Shown: in pieces, positions 36,709 to 47,925 of the stretch
Position numbering within the stretch: the first letter of the stretch is position 1
How the letters are laid out: the number at the start of each line of letters is the position of its first letter
From: Cryptomeria japonica
Taxonomy: Eukaryota; Streptophyta; Pinopsida; Cupressales; Cupressaceae
Assembly: GCF_030272615.1 (NCBI RefSeq)
Contig: NC_081413.1
Location: forward strand, 604,004,709 to 604,068,708
Direction of reading: 5' to 3'
Length of the DNA: 64,000 nt
The notes under the pieces: model-generated
Told to the model about the DNA's origin: nothing
Seen by the model: the letters and a program-made list of their open reading frames with translations, nothing else
Database searches by the model: none
Program-made: the position numbers and the translations under genes

Positions 36709-36928
36709 GTATCAATTTTCTGTTTTCTTGAAAAAGGCTTTAGATTTAGATTCGATTCGGTAAAATTATTCGATTTTGAGTCGATGGGTAACCCATTAGT
36801 AATTAATTCTACACATTTTAATCCAGAAACGACCACTGTGAATACAACTAAGGCACACCCAATTTCATTTCTAACAAAACAAAATCAACACTGAAAACAT
36901 ATTCAGCAGTGAAATTTTATATGTGCAG

Positions 36929-37283
36929 GAACAACAAAGTTCGCTGTACAACAGGGAAAAACCTATCTTCTTCGTATTGTCAATGCTGCAGTCAATAATC
37001 ACCTCTTTTTCAAGGTTGCATCACACAATCTTACAGTGGTATCCGTGGATGCCTCCTACACAAAGCCGTACACAACTGACATTCTCATGTTAACATCTGG
37101 TCAGACTACAGACGTTCTTCTCACAGCCAATCAAGTGACAGCCAAATACTATATTGGGGCCAAAGTATACACTACTCAAGCTGAAGCAAATATTGATAAC
37201 ACCACAACAACCGCCATTATGAGCTACGTGGGTTCTAATGCAACTGCCACTCCAATCATTCCAGAGCTTCCAATATACAATGA
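36929..37283 (+). pseudogene. Laccase exon 5, part a (before Copia-1)
   Basis: It begins after AG (36927-36928) with GTTKFAVQQGKTYLLRIVNA and continues through VASHNLTVVSVDASYTKPY, TSGQTTDVLLTANQ and ELPIYND. The final codon is split by the Copia-1 LTR at 37284. The last five bases AATGA (37279-37283) are the left target duplication. Confidence 0.95.
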
Positions 37284-37824
37284 TGCTGGAAAGAAACAGG
37301 GGAGCAAAAAACAGAACAAAAAAAACAGGGCAGATAAAAGAAAACAGATTTTAAATCAACAATCCATTCTTTTCATTCTATCACAGAACTGATTACAAAA
37401 TGCCTCATATTATTGAGGTCTGCTCATTTTGTAGACTCAGAAAAATTCAAATATCATGACTCCCCTATTCTTCTGCTGCTATACAAAATGTTCTTTTGCT
37501 GCTATACAAAACCCCTGTTCTTCTCTTTCATTGACTGGTTCTGCAGCTCTTTTTTTGGGCACACACTTTTTACATATATATTTCAAAACTACATATATTT
37601 TCTTTCTAATCATATGTCACACAATAAACAAAAAAAAAACATATTAAAATTGAAGTTTCTAGATCACCGTGGAAAGATCTAAGAGGAAGATTTTGCCATA
37701 AAAAACAAGTTGGCATTTGTCCTTTGTTTGATCAGAAGACTGCAGATGACAAGACAGAATACCACGAGAGGAAGAAAGGAAATATGGCAGCATTAGTTTT
37801 GGTAGTTGGTGATTAACTCCAACA
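37284..37824 (-). repeat. Copia-1 3' LTR
   Basis: 541 bp, starting TGCTGGAAAG and ending CTCCAACA on the plus strand. It is preceded by AATGA and followed on the internal side by the polypurine tract. It matches 42216-42756 at about 97%. Confidence 0.97.
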
Positions 37825-37834
37825 CTCCTCCTTA
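37825..37834 (-). promoter_or_regulatory. Copia-1 polypurine tract
   Basis: On the minus strand TAAGGAGGAG directly precedes the 3' LTR. This purine-rich site primes plus-strand DNA synthesis in Copia replication. Confidence 0.8.
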
Positions 37835-40699
37835 ATCACAACTGCCATCTACAATACCCAAGTTGTTTCGTTGATGCACAAAACTTTCTTTTCCCAATGA
37901 TTTGGTGAAGATATCAGCAAGTTGGTCTTCTGACTTACAATGTTCCAAAATTATTTCTCCATTGTTGATCAGCTCCCTGATGAAGTGATACCTTGTGTCT
38001 ATATGCTTGCTCCTTTTGTGAAATATTGGATTTTTTGACAATGCTATAGCTGAGTTGTTGTCACAATATATCTTTGTTGCACTTTCTTGTTCATACCTCA
38101 ATTCTTTCAACATTCTTCTCATCCAAACGGCTTGACACGCTGCCCCTGTAGCTGCTACATACTCTGCTTCAGCTGATGAAAGAGTAACAATTGGTTGTTT
38201 CTTTGAAGCCCATGATACTACGCCTGATCCAAAATGAAAAGCATAACCAGAAGTGCTCTTCCTATCATCTATGCTGGCAGCACAATCACTATCCGTGTAT
38301 CCTATAAGCTTGAAATCATTTGACCTTGAGTAAAATATTCCATAATTCTTTGTTCCACTAACATATTTCAAAATTCTTTTTCCAGCATTCCAATGTGTAA
38401 CTTTTGGAGACTCCATGAACCTTGAAATGAGACTAACTCCAAACATTATATCTGGCCTTGTGGCTGTTAGATACATGAGACTACCAACAAGTTTTTTATA
38501 CAAAGTTGGATTTACATTAGCTCCTTTGTCATTTTTACTCAACTTCAAACCTGTCACTATTGGTGTTGGTGCTGATTTGCAATTCATCATATTAAACCTC
38601 TTCAAAATATCATTTGCATACTTAGATTGTGAAATGAAAATACCTTTATCATTTTGACTTACTTCAATGCCAAGAAAATATCTCATTAAACCCAAATCAG
38701 TCATCTCAAATTCTTTCTTCATAGCTGATTTGAACATGCCAGTTGAAAGATCACCAATGAATATCAAGTCATCAACATATAAACAAACAATTATGATCTC
38801 ACCTTGCTCATTCATCTTGGTATACAATGTAGGCTCACTACTGCACCTATTGAATCCATTTTGTAAAAGATAACTATCAATTCTGCTATACAATGCTCTT
38901 GGGGCTTGTTTGAGTCCATAAAGTGCCTTCTTGAGCTTGTAAACCTTGTTTTCATGACCCAAAATCTCATATCCGGGTGGCTGGTCCACATAGACTTCTT
39001 CTTCTAAAATACCATTTAAGAAAGCTGATTTCACATCCACTTGATATACTGCCCACTTGTTTCGAGCTTCTATGGCTAGTATTGTTCTCACGGTGTCTAA
39101 GCGGGCAACCGGTGCAAATGTCTCATTGTAGTCTACCCCAGGTTGTTGTGAATAACCTTTTGCCACCAACCTTGCCTTGTGTTTTTGCACATCTCCATTT
39201 GCATTCAATTTTGTTTTGTAAACCCACTTCACTCCTATCACCTCTTTTCCTTGTGGAAAACTAACTAACTCCCATGTTTCATTCTTTTCAATTGCATCAA
39301 TTTCTTCATCCATTGCTTGCACCCATTTTTCTTCCTTAATAGCTTCTTCAAAATGAATTGGATCATCTACATGCGAGTATAAAGCAAAAAGAGAAGTCTG
39401 ACCTGCATTATTTTCACCTTCATTTTGTTCATAAATCTCCCTTAAACTTCTGATTTTTTGTCTCCTCAAGCTTGCTAATGTAGGATTGGACATGTCACTT
39501 GCATTTGTTGAATGTGGGCTTGATGGTCCAGCACCAAGACTGCCAATTGAAGATGGTGTTACTTGCACATTTGATGGAGTATTTGCTTTAGTGTGTGGGG
39601 CTGTCCTTACACTTGATGGTGTCATTTGTTGTCCACTTTGTTGACCTTGAACAGCTATAGGAGGAGTCGCATTTGAAGCAATACTTGCTGATATAAAATC
39701 TTCATTTTCTTCTTGTGGTATGTTGGCTGCAATATTGATTGTTTTGTCCAAAGTTCCATCCCATGCTTCATCTTCTATGAACTGCACATCTCTGCTGATT
39801 ATAACCTTTTTGCTGATTGGATTGTATAACTTGTATGCCTTTGACTCATCACTATATCTCACAAATATACATTTTTCTCCTTTGTTGTCCAACTTTCTTC
39901 TCAACTCATCTAGCACATGTGCGTATGTCACACATCCAAATACTCTCATATGAGAAACATTATGTTTTCTTCCACTCCATGCTTCTTCCGGAATCATATT
40001 GATAACACTTTTAGTAGGAGATCTATTAATTATATATGCTGCACATGCTCCTGCTTCAACCCAATACTCATTTGACAAATGCTTTGCCTTCAACATGCTT
40101 CTTGCCATTTCCATTATTGTTCTATTTTTTCTTTTACTGACACCATTTTGTTGTGGGGTATACCTTGCAGTAAATTGTTTGTGGATTCCATGGTCTTTGC
40201 AAAATCTTATGAAGTCATTTGAGATATATTCACCTCCTCTATTTGTTCTCAATGCTTTGATGTAGTGCCCACTTTGTTTCTCAACAAGAACCTTGAATTG
40301 ACAGAAATAATGAAACACCTCATGCTTATGTTTTAGAAAGTAGACCCAAATTTTTCTTGTGAAGTCATCAATGAATGTCAAGAAGTAGTAGCTCCCACCA
40401 ATGGAAGGTGTTTGCATTGGTCCACACAAATCTGAATGAATAATCTCTAATGGTTTGTTTGCATGAATTGACTTTCCGGCTGGAAATGATTCTCTATGTT
40501 GTTTACCCAAAATACATCCTTCACATATTCTATCCGGTTTTTCTATTAGTGGCAACCCCATCACCATTTTATTCTTATGCAATAAGTTTAAGTTTCCAAA
40601 GTTTAGATGCCCAAATCCTAGGTGCCATAACCAATTTTCATCTTTAATTTCAGCTTGATAAACTACTTGGGGGACTGTTGCAACTTTTCCTTCATGCAC
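37832..40699 (-). pseudogene. Copia-1 pol: integrase, reverse transcriptase, RNase H
   Basis: 955 codons open after the in-frame TGA at 40700-40702 and in the same frame as gag. The integrase zinc region is LWHLGFGHL...CEGCILGK (residues 25-66). The core has HSDLCGP (Asp90), LRTNRGGEY (Asn153) and NGVSKRKNRT (Lys189). The spacing Asn153-Lys189 is exactly the DX35E spacing, so two of the three catalytic acids (Asp, Glu) have become Asn and Lys. Reverse transcriptase has [13 protein letters not shown] and the catalytic YVDDLIFIG. RNase H has GYTDSDCA, SSAEAEYVAA and IYCDNNSAIALS. It cannot start on its own: the first codon after the stop is GTG. Confidence 0.95.
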
Positions 40700-42127
40700 T
40701 CATGGATTCATTGTGTTATGTTCTTGAGAAAACTCTACTTTCAAATCTGGTTTTATCCTTAGGGGAAACATTCTATTGCTTGTCATTTGGACTTTTGCTA
40801 TGAGTTGATTGCTTGGAAATTTGTCTAAAATTGTGCATTCTTTGTTCTTGAAATAGACTCTATACCCTTTTTGAATGAGCTGCCCTATACTCATTAAGTT
40901 ATGTTTCAGTCCAGGAACAAAATAGACATCTGAAATATACTTTTTCTCCCCCATTTTGGTTAGAATGTTGATACTACCTTTACCCATAACTGAAACTTTG
41001 TTGTCATTTCCCAATGTTACATCTGATTTTACACTCTCATCCAAACTAGAAAACATTTCCAAATTTCCAGTCATATGATTGCTACAACCCGAGTCTAAAA
41101 ACCATATATCTTTCTCACTTTCTTGTGCAACATTACAAGCTATGAACATGTTGTCCTGAGTTTGATTTTCCTTGGTAAAATTTGCACTTTGTTGTCTAGA
41201 ATCATATTGCTTCTTTCTACATTCATTTATGTAATGCCCAAATTTCTTGCAATAATGACATTGGACTGAGGATTTGTCATACCTTTGGCTTTGGGGTTGA
41301 TTTTGAGTTGATGTTTGATAGTTGCCTCTTCCACTTGAGCTTGATGGGCTGCTACCTCTTCCACTTGAGTTTGATGGGCTGCCTCTTCCACCTCTATATG
41401 AATTTCTTCTTCTACCTCTGAAATTTGTTCTTCCCCTGCCTCTACCATGGCTGATTGAAACTTGTGTCCTGAATGCATGCTCCAAATTTGAATTTGTTGA
41501 CCTGCTTAGTCTATGCTCATGAGAAATGAGTGAAGCATGAAGCTCATCCACTGAAAATTGTGAGAGATTCTTTGTCTCTTCTATGGCCACCATAATAGAT
41601 TCAAATCTTGTAGGCAAACTTCTCAAAACCTTTTCAACCACTCTTCTTTCTTCAAGGTTTTCACCATGAGTTCTGATTTGGTTTACCAATCCAATGATTT
41701 GAGTGAAAAATGATTCTATTGTATATGATTCTTTCATGTAGATGGTCTCAAAATCCCTTCTTAACATTTGCAACTTAGCTATTTTTACCTTTTCCATTCC
41801 TTGATAGGCTGTTTGAAGAATGTCCCATGCTTGCTTGGACTTTGTTGCTGTTTGAATCCTTGGAAAAATGCTTTCATTCACTCCTTGAAAGATGAGGAAG
41901 AGGGCTTTTGAGTCTTTCTTTTTATTTTCCTTCAATAAGTCTTTCTCTACTTGAGTTAATGCATTATATGTTGTTGCATCTACTAGTTCTTGGTAGCCAT
42001 TTTCAACAAACTCCCATAAATCTTGTGCACAAAATAATGTCTTCATTGTGATTGCCCAATAATCATAATTTTTCCCATTAAACTGTGGGAGCTGTGGATT
42101 TGTCAAACTTGTGCTTGGAGCTGCTAT
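40700..42127 (-). pseudogene. Copia-1 gag and protease
   Basis: About 475 codons up to a TGA (40700-40702) that separates it from pol in the same frame. Gag shows QFNGKNYDYWAITMKTLF (N-terminal gag motif), a long helical UBN2-type region, an Arg/Gly/Ser-rich stretch and a CCHC zinc knuckle CHYCKKFGHYINEC. The protease active site DSGCSNHMTG lies about residue 338 counted from the TTG at 42106. The natural start is probably the codon at 42125-42127, now ATA: the following residues AAPSTSLTNPQLPQF fit a gag start, and an in-frame TAG lies just upstream. The TGA could come from CGA or TGG. Confidence 0.9.
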
Positions 42128-42202
42128 TATAGACTATGAAAAACCCTTCTATCTTTTTGAAAAAATTCCTCAATCACTTCACCCAATAACCTTTAACCTT
42201 CA

Positions 42203-42214
42203 GCTCTAATACCA
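42203..42214 (-). promoter_or_regulatory. Copia-1 primer binding site
   Basis: The minus strand reads TGGTATTAGAGC next to the 5' LTR, one base from TGGTATCAGAGC, the site that pairs with plant initiator-Met tRNA. Confidence 0.9.
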
Positions 42215-42215
42215 C

Positions 42216-42756
42216 TGCTGGAAAGAAACAGGGGAGCAAAAAACAGAACAAAAAAAATAGGGCAGATAAAAGAAAACAGATTTTAAATCAACAATCCATT
42301 CTTTTCATTCTATCACAGAACTGATTACAAAATGTCTCATATTATTGAGGTCTGCTCATTTTGTAGACTCAGAAAAATTCAAATATCATGACTCCCCTGT
42401 TCTTCTGCTGCTATACAAAATGTTTTTTTGCTACTATACAAAACCCCTGTTCTTCTCTTTCATTGATTGCTTCTGCAACTCTTTTTCTGGGCACACACTT
42501 TTTATATATATATTTCAAAACTACATATATTTTCTTTCTAATCATATGTCACACAATAAACAAAAAAAAAACATATTAAAATTGAAGTTTCTAGATCACC
42601 GTGGAAAGATCTAAGAGGAAGATTTTGCCATCCAAAACAAGTTGGCATTTGTCCTTTGTTTGATCAGAAGACTACAGATGACAAGACATAATACCACGAG
42701 AGGAAGAAAGGAAATACGGCAGCATTAGTTTTGGTAGTTGGTGATTAACTTCAACA
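42216..42756 (-). repeat. Copia-1 5' LTR
   Basis: 541 bp, same length as its partner, TG...CA ends, followed by AATGA (42757-42761), the right copy of the target duplication. Confidence 0.97.
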
Positions 42757-42761
42757 AATGA

Positions 42762-42982
42762 CACTGAAATTGTGACCACATTTACCCAATCCTTACAAAG
42801 CCTGGCTTCAGAGGAGCATCCGGTGGGCATTCCCCAAAGCATAAGCGACAGTAGTATCATAACCGTAGGAATTGGTTTACATCCTTGTGAAACCGGTGGT
42901 ACCTGTAGTGGCCCTAACAATACCAGAGTCACATCCAGTATGAACAATGTATCTTTTGTGCTGCCAGAAGTTGCCATTCTGC
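42762..42982 (+). pseudogene. Laccase exon 5, part b (between the two Copia elements)
   Basis: 221 bp that continue the laccase frame from 37283: TEIVTTFTQSLQSLASEEHP, IITVGIGLHPCETGGTCSGP and SSMNNVSFVLPEVAILL. The frame is open and in register. The end TCTGC (42978-42982) is the left target duplication of Copia-2. Confidence 0.95.
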
Positions 42983-43684
42983 TGTTGAGAAACATGTGTC
43001 TCAACCTTGCAGTCTTTTTCTGGAAAATTCCAAAATTTGTTTGAGGTAGTTTTCTACATGTTTATGCATTGGAAAATGGTTAGTGAGTTGTTAAAAAAAT
43101 GAGTCTTGTCCATAGTAGAATATAGGTGGGCCATTTTTAGAGCCTTAGTGACTCATTTTGTGACTTTTAAGAGGGTTTAAGCTAGGGGACAAAATTATGG
43201 ATGAGATTACTATTTTAACCTGGTTGTTTTTCCATTTTGGAAATGTAAATGTCAAAAATGGGCACCATGTGGCATGGTGGTTAAGCCCATGGTTTTGTAA
43301 AACCACAAGTGGTTTCTAGGTTGTAAAATCACTATAAAAGGAGGGCTTGGGGAGGAGTTTGATAATTGAGTTTTTTGAAAGACTGGATGCTAGAAGGAGT
43401 CTCTTTGAGTTCGAGTTGTGGTGATGTGCTCCTGTAAGAACTTGCATTGCAAGTGTATTGTAATCAGCTTCATTTGATAATACATTGTGCGAGTTTTGGA
43501 GGGTGGGGTTTTTCTCCCAGAAGGGTTTCCCCATGGTAATCACTGTGTTATGTGTTCATTGCTATTTTGTTTATGCTTTTTTGTGCATTTCTTGATATCT
43601 TAGTAATATTTAAGTTGAAAGTTGCATAACCATCCTCTCAAGATTAGCGTAGGAAGCGTTTCCGCACACCTTTGCTTCCTTACA
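42983..43684 (+). repeat. Copia-2 5' LTR
   Basis: 702 bp with TG...CA ends. It contains a plausible core promoter TATAAAAG at 43333-43340, followed by a GGAGGGCTTGGGGAGGAG stretch. The second LTR keeps the same TATA at 48276-48283. Confidence 0.97.
43333..43340 (+). promoter_or_regulatory. TATA box in the Copia-2 5' LTR
   Basis: TATAAAAG within ATCACTATAAAAGGAGGG, about 350 bp into the LTR, a suitable place for the U3 promoter. Inferred from consensus only. Confidence 0.5.
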
Positions 43685-43686
43685 AG

Positions 43687-43698
43687 TGGTATCAGAGC
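43687..43698 (+). promoter_or_regulatory. Copia-2 primer binding site
   Basis: TGGTATCAGAGC two bases after the 5' LTR, a perfect match to the site complementary to plant initiator-Met tRNA. Confidence 0.93.
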
Positions 43699-43806
43699 CT
43701 GACCAATTTTGGTTCTATTTAATGGGTACAGGATTTTTTGAGCTAATCAAGGTTTGAGTGGGAGCTTGTGCAGAGTTTTTCATTTCTATATTACAGGATC
43801 ATAAAG

Positions 43807-44913
43807 ATGGCAAGTATATCAGGGAGGATTGATGTAGATAAGTTTTCTGGCACAAACTTTGAGATGTGGAAGCTGAAGATGGAAGATTTGTTGATTGATC
43901 AAGATCTATGGGATGCGATTGATGAGAATAAGCATAGGCCCGCAGATCAGACTTTAGCCACACAATATGATGTGACTGATAGAAAAGCTAAAGGTCTCAT
44001 CAGATTGTGTCTATCAGACTCTATTCTGATAAATGTCCATGAAGAATCTACTGCAAAGAAGTTTTGGAAGAAGCTAAGTGAGATCTACCAAGCGAAATCA
44101 CTTGTGAACAAGATCTTCTTAAGGAAGAAATTGTATTCTTTGAGAATGGAAGAAGGTGGATGAATTTTTGAGCATCTGGAAAGCTTTAATATGTTGGTAA
44201 CTCAATTGACCTCTATTGGGGTGCCAATGGATGAAGAAGAAAGGTGCCAAATCCTGCTATGTTCGTTGCCAGACTCATGGGACAGCCTTGTGATGGCCAT
44301 AGGGAGCACTGTAGTCGTCTTGAAGATGGAGGATGTTGTTGGTTCTCTACTTTATGAGGAGATGAGAAGGAAGGTCTCTCTGAATGCCAAAGAGGCTTTG
44401 AGTGTTCGAGGAAGACCAAAAGAAAGAGGCAAGAATGAAAAGCAGCATGGCCGTTCTAAGTCCAAGAATAAGGGGAGATCAAAATCTCTTGCGAAGTCCA
44501 AGGCAATCTGCTCAAACTGTGGCAAACCCGGACACTTCCGAAAGGACTGCAAAGAGGAGAAGAAAAAGAAGAAGAAGAAGCAAGATTCTGATTCTGAGTC
44601 TGAGAAGGAAGATGGAGATGCTTTCATCGCGGCCTTGGCCACTCGTGCAGGTGACAATGCATGGTTAATAGACTCAGGTGCATCTTTCCGCATGACTCCT
44701 AATAGAAACTGGTTTAGTAAGTATGAAAATTTTGATGGTGGTAAGGTGTATTTGGGTGATAACTCAGTACATGATATTGTTGGTCCTGGAAGTATTCGTG
44801 TGAAATTTTCTGATGGTAGAATTAGAAGATTTGATGGTGTCTTGCATATCCCGGGACTAGCAAGGAATTTGTTATCTGTTAGCAAGCTAATAGATGCGGG
44901 TGTGCATGTATAG
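43807..44913 (+). pseudogene. Copia-2 gag and protease (broken)
   Basis: The ATG at 43807 opens MASISGRIDVDKFSGTNFEM, a Tnt1-like gag start. An in-frame TGA at 44161-44163 interrupts gag. The zinc knuckle CSNCGKPGHFRKDC (about 44509-44550) is intact, followed by a Lys-rich run. The protease WLIDSGASFRMTP near 44660-44700 keeps its DSG active site. A TAG at 44911-44913 ends the open stretch. Before the lesions this was the first part of a single gag-pol polyprotein. Confidence 0.9.
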
Positions 44914-46205
44914 TTTTCTGAAGTAGGTGTGAAAATGGTAAGAGGTGCTATGGTGATAGCAAGAGGAAGCAGATTGGGTACACTGTACTAGCTTGATGCA
45001 TGCACAGTTGAGTGCAATAGTACTTCTGATAAGATTGTGAAAAAGACTACTCAGTTGGAAAAGGAGAGGGTTTCTCTTTCAACAGATGGTCATGGTTTTT
45101 GGGTACCCAAGGGTGCTCTGTCTACTAAATCGAAGTTGCCTGCAGAGAAGACCATGTTATGGCACTAGAGACTTGGCCACATAGGTGAGAAGGGTCTATG
45201 GACCTTGAAAAATAAGAACCTTGTTGATGGGTTGAATGATTGCAATCGTGAATTTGATTTTTCTGAGCATTGTATCTATGGTAAACAAAACCGCATTCAG
45301 TTTTACTCGAGTTCTCATAAATCTTCATGTATTTTGGATCTAATCCATCAGATGTATTTGGTCCAGTTGATGTTTCTTCTATTGGTAGATCAGTTTATTA
45401 TGTTTCTTTCATTGATGATTTCAGTACAAGAACATGGGTTTATTTTCTTAGGAGTAAAACTGAAGTTTTCAGTCATTTCAAAGTATTTAAAGCAAGGGTT
45501 GAGTTGCAGACTGGAAAAAAAAAAAAATGTTTGAGAACTGATAATGGTGGTAAATTTTGCTCCAATGATTTTGACACATTTTGTAAAGATTGTGGTATTA
45601 AAAGAGAGAAGACAACTCTATATTCTCCACAACAGAATGGAGTTGCATAAAGAATGAACAAGACCTTGATGGAGAAGGCTAGGAGTATGCTGAGTGGAGC
45701 TGGACTAGAACAAAAGTTTTCGCCTGAAGCTGTAGCCACTACCTGCTACCTGATAAATAGGTCTCCTACATCAGCTCTTGTTGATAAGATGCCAATGGAA
45801 GCGTGGTCGGGCCACAAGCCTTCACTTAGACATCTAAGAGTGTTCGGTTGCGAAGCATATGCTCATGTGCCAAAGGAGAAGCAGACAAAATTCGACAACA
45901 AAGCTATTAAATGTATTTTCATCGGATACAGTTATGGTGTAAAAGGATACAAGCTTTGGAATCCTATTGAACAAAATGTATTTTATTCAAGAAGTGTTAT
46001 TTTTAGAGAAACTAAGCTTTCTTCTATTACAGTGCAGCCAAAACAAACAGAACAAAAGAAAGATGCGATTCAACTACCTACTACACTGGAGAAAGTTGAA
46101 TCAAGGCCCTTAGAAAGACAAGAAGTCGAGGAGAGCTCTATGAGTTCTGAATCATCAGAGGAAGAAGAGGTACCTGAAGCTGAAGTTGAACCAGATCTTG
46201 CTTGA
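44914..46205 (+). pseudogene. Copia-2 integrase region (broken)
   Basis: It starts with TAG stops at about 44989 and 45166; the second falls within the zinc region LWH-stop-RLGHIGEK. The rest of that zinc region reads EHCIYGKQNR. A one-base deletion near 45348 shifts the frame just before SDVFGPVDVSS; the core then reads YVSFIDDFSTRTW and LRTDNGGKF. The codon where the catalytic Glu is expected (NGVA-stop-RMNKT, 45648-45650) is a stop. The C-terminal part (LRVFGCEAYAHVP, KCIFIGYSYGVKGYKLW) is open to TGA at 46203-46205. Confidence 0.9.
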
Positions 46206-47870
46206 AGGTCTACTAGACAAAGGAAACCACCTGAAAGGTATGGGTATTCTCCTGATGATTGGAGATGCATATTTGCATTGAATGCTAACATTGATGAACT
46301 GAGATTTGTAGAAGAGGCTCTTGGTATGAATGATTCAGAGTCCTAGAAAATAGCCATGGATGAAGAAATGGCAGCTCTTAAGAGGAATGAAACATGGGAC
46401 CTTGTACCATTGCCTGAAGGACGAAAGCCTGTTGGTTGTAAATGGGTGTTCAAGAAGAAGATGGGTTCAGATGGAAGCATTGAGAACTATAAAGCACATT
46501 TGGTTGCAAAAGGTTACTCTCAGGTTGAGGGAGTAGATTATGGTGAGATTTTTTCTCCAGTAGCCAAAATGACATCCATTAGATTTTTACTTTCTATTGC
46601 AGTAGCCTATGATCTAGAGATCGAGCAAATGGATGTGAAAACAACTTTCCTTCATGGAGATTTGGAGAAGAAAATTTACATGACATAGCCAGAGCACTAT
46701 GCGATGAAAGGTAAAAGTCATTTGGTTTGTAAGTTGAAGAAATCCTTGTATGGTTTAAAACAGAGTCCTAGGATGTGGTACCAGAAGTTTGATACATATG
46801 TATTGAGTTTGGGATTTGTGTGATCTAAATTTGATCACTATATATATTTTAAATCTGATGGTGATCATTTCTTGGTCATTGCCCTGTATGTCGATGACAT
46901 GTTGTTTATTGGCAAAGGAAAAGATTTGATTGCAGAGTTAAAATCTCAGCTCTCGATAAAGTTTGAAATGAAAGATCTTGGTGCAGCTAGGTACATTCTG
47001 GGAATGGAGATTGTAAGAGATAGACAAAACAGAAAGCTTTGGCTAGGCCAGAGCAAGTATGTTGGTACTATTTTGAAAAGATTTAGTATGCAGGATTCAA
47101 GACCATTGAGTGTTCCTATTACAATGGGAACAAATCTTTCTAGTTCACAGTGTCCTACATCCCCATTGGAGATGGAAGAGATGAGTCGAGTACCATATCA
47201 GAGTACTATTGGAAGTTTGATGTATGCTATGGTCTGTACAAGACCAGACATTGCCCAAGCAGTGGGAGTTCTTTTTCGTTATATGTCTAATCTAGGAAGA
47301 GCACATTGGGATGCAGTAAAAGGAGTTTTCAGATACTTGAGGGGTACTTCAGAGTACTCGATATGTTTTCATGGAATAGGAAATGAGCATTCCTTAGATA
47401 TTCGAGGCTATGTGGATTCAGACTGGGCCGGTGATGTTGATAGAAGAAGATCCACTAGTGCATATGTGTTTACATTATTCGGTGGTGCAATCAGTTGGAT
47501 GAGAAAGCGATAGGCTATGGTCGCTTTGTCCACTACTGAGGCTAAATATATGGCAGCTACTCATGCCTGTAAGAAAGCCATCTAGCTAAAGAGATTGTGT
47601 TCAGATATAGAGTTCAAACAGGGTGCAGTGACAATTTACAATGACAGTCAGAGTGCAATCTGCCTAGTGAAGAACCCTACTTTTCATGCCAGGACCAAGC
47701 ACATTGATGTACAATATCATTTTGTGAGAGATGTGATTGAGGATGGCAAGGTGAAGCTGGGAAAGGTAGAAACATTGGTGAATGTTGCTGATGCATTAAC
47801 TAAGCCTGTGAGCACAGAGAAATGCAGATGGTGTTCAGAGTCTATGGGCCTCTCGGCCCCTAGCAATTAA
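46206..47870 (+). pseudogene. Copia-2 reverse transcriptase and RNase H (broken)
   Basis: RT begins near 46356 after a TAG (46346-46348): NETWDLVPLPEGRKPVGCKW, VAKGYSQVEGVDY, QMDVKTTFLHGDLE, stops at 46686 and 46821, then the catalytic YVDDMLFIG (about 46890). RNase H follows: GYVDSDWAGD, stops at 47511 and 47583, IYNDSQSAICLVKNP and HARTKHIDVQYHFV, closing with TAA at 47868-47870. Most stops sit where family members have Gln, Arg or Trp, that is CAG to TAG, CGA to TGA or TGG to TAG. Confidence 0.92.
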
Positions 47871-47914
47871 GTCCATGATATTTTGGATCCCCTGACTCTT
47901 GCAAGGTGTTCGAC

Positions 47915-47925
47915 AAGTGGGAGAA
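47915..47925 (+). promoter_or_regulatory. Copia-2 polypurine tract
   Basis: AAGTGGGAGAA directly before the 3' LTR, the usual Copia polypurine tract. Confidence 0.85.

Larger units (their letters stand above)
37284..42756 (-). mobile_element. Copia-1: nearly complete Ty1/Copia element in laccase exon 5
   Basis: 5473 bp element with two 541 bp LTRs, TG...CA ends and the 5 bp duplication AATGA on both sides. It lies antisense to the laccase. It has a primer site, a polypurine tract and one gag-pol frame of about 1424 codons, broken only by a single TGA at 40700-40702. The LTRs differ at 16 of 541 positions by my count (12 transitions), about 3%. Despite the good frame it is probably dead: the expected gag start codon reads ATA, and integrase has two altered catalytic residues. 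Confidence 0.97.

Noticed and set aside
37413-37682. Open frame in both Copia-1 LTRs (also 42345-42614)
   Set aside because: It is present only because the two LTRs are copies; the sequence is U/T-rich non-coding LTR with no known LTR-encoded protein.
38415-40647. Plus-strand open frames opposite Copia-1 pol
   Set aside because: Shadows of the minus-strand coding sequence with no domain of their own. The same applies to minus-strand frames opposite Copia-2, Copia-4 and the LINE ORF2.
37832-40699. 955-codon open frame as a host gene
   Set aside because: It is Copia integrase-RT-RNase H in a complete LTR element; it lacks its own start codon and follows an in-frame TGA.
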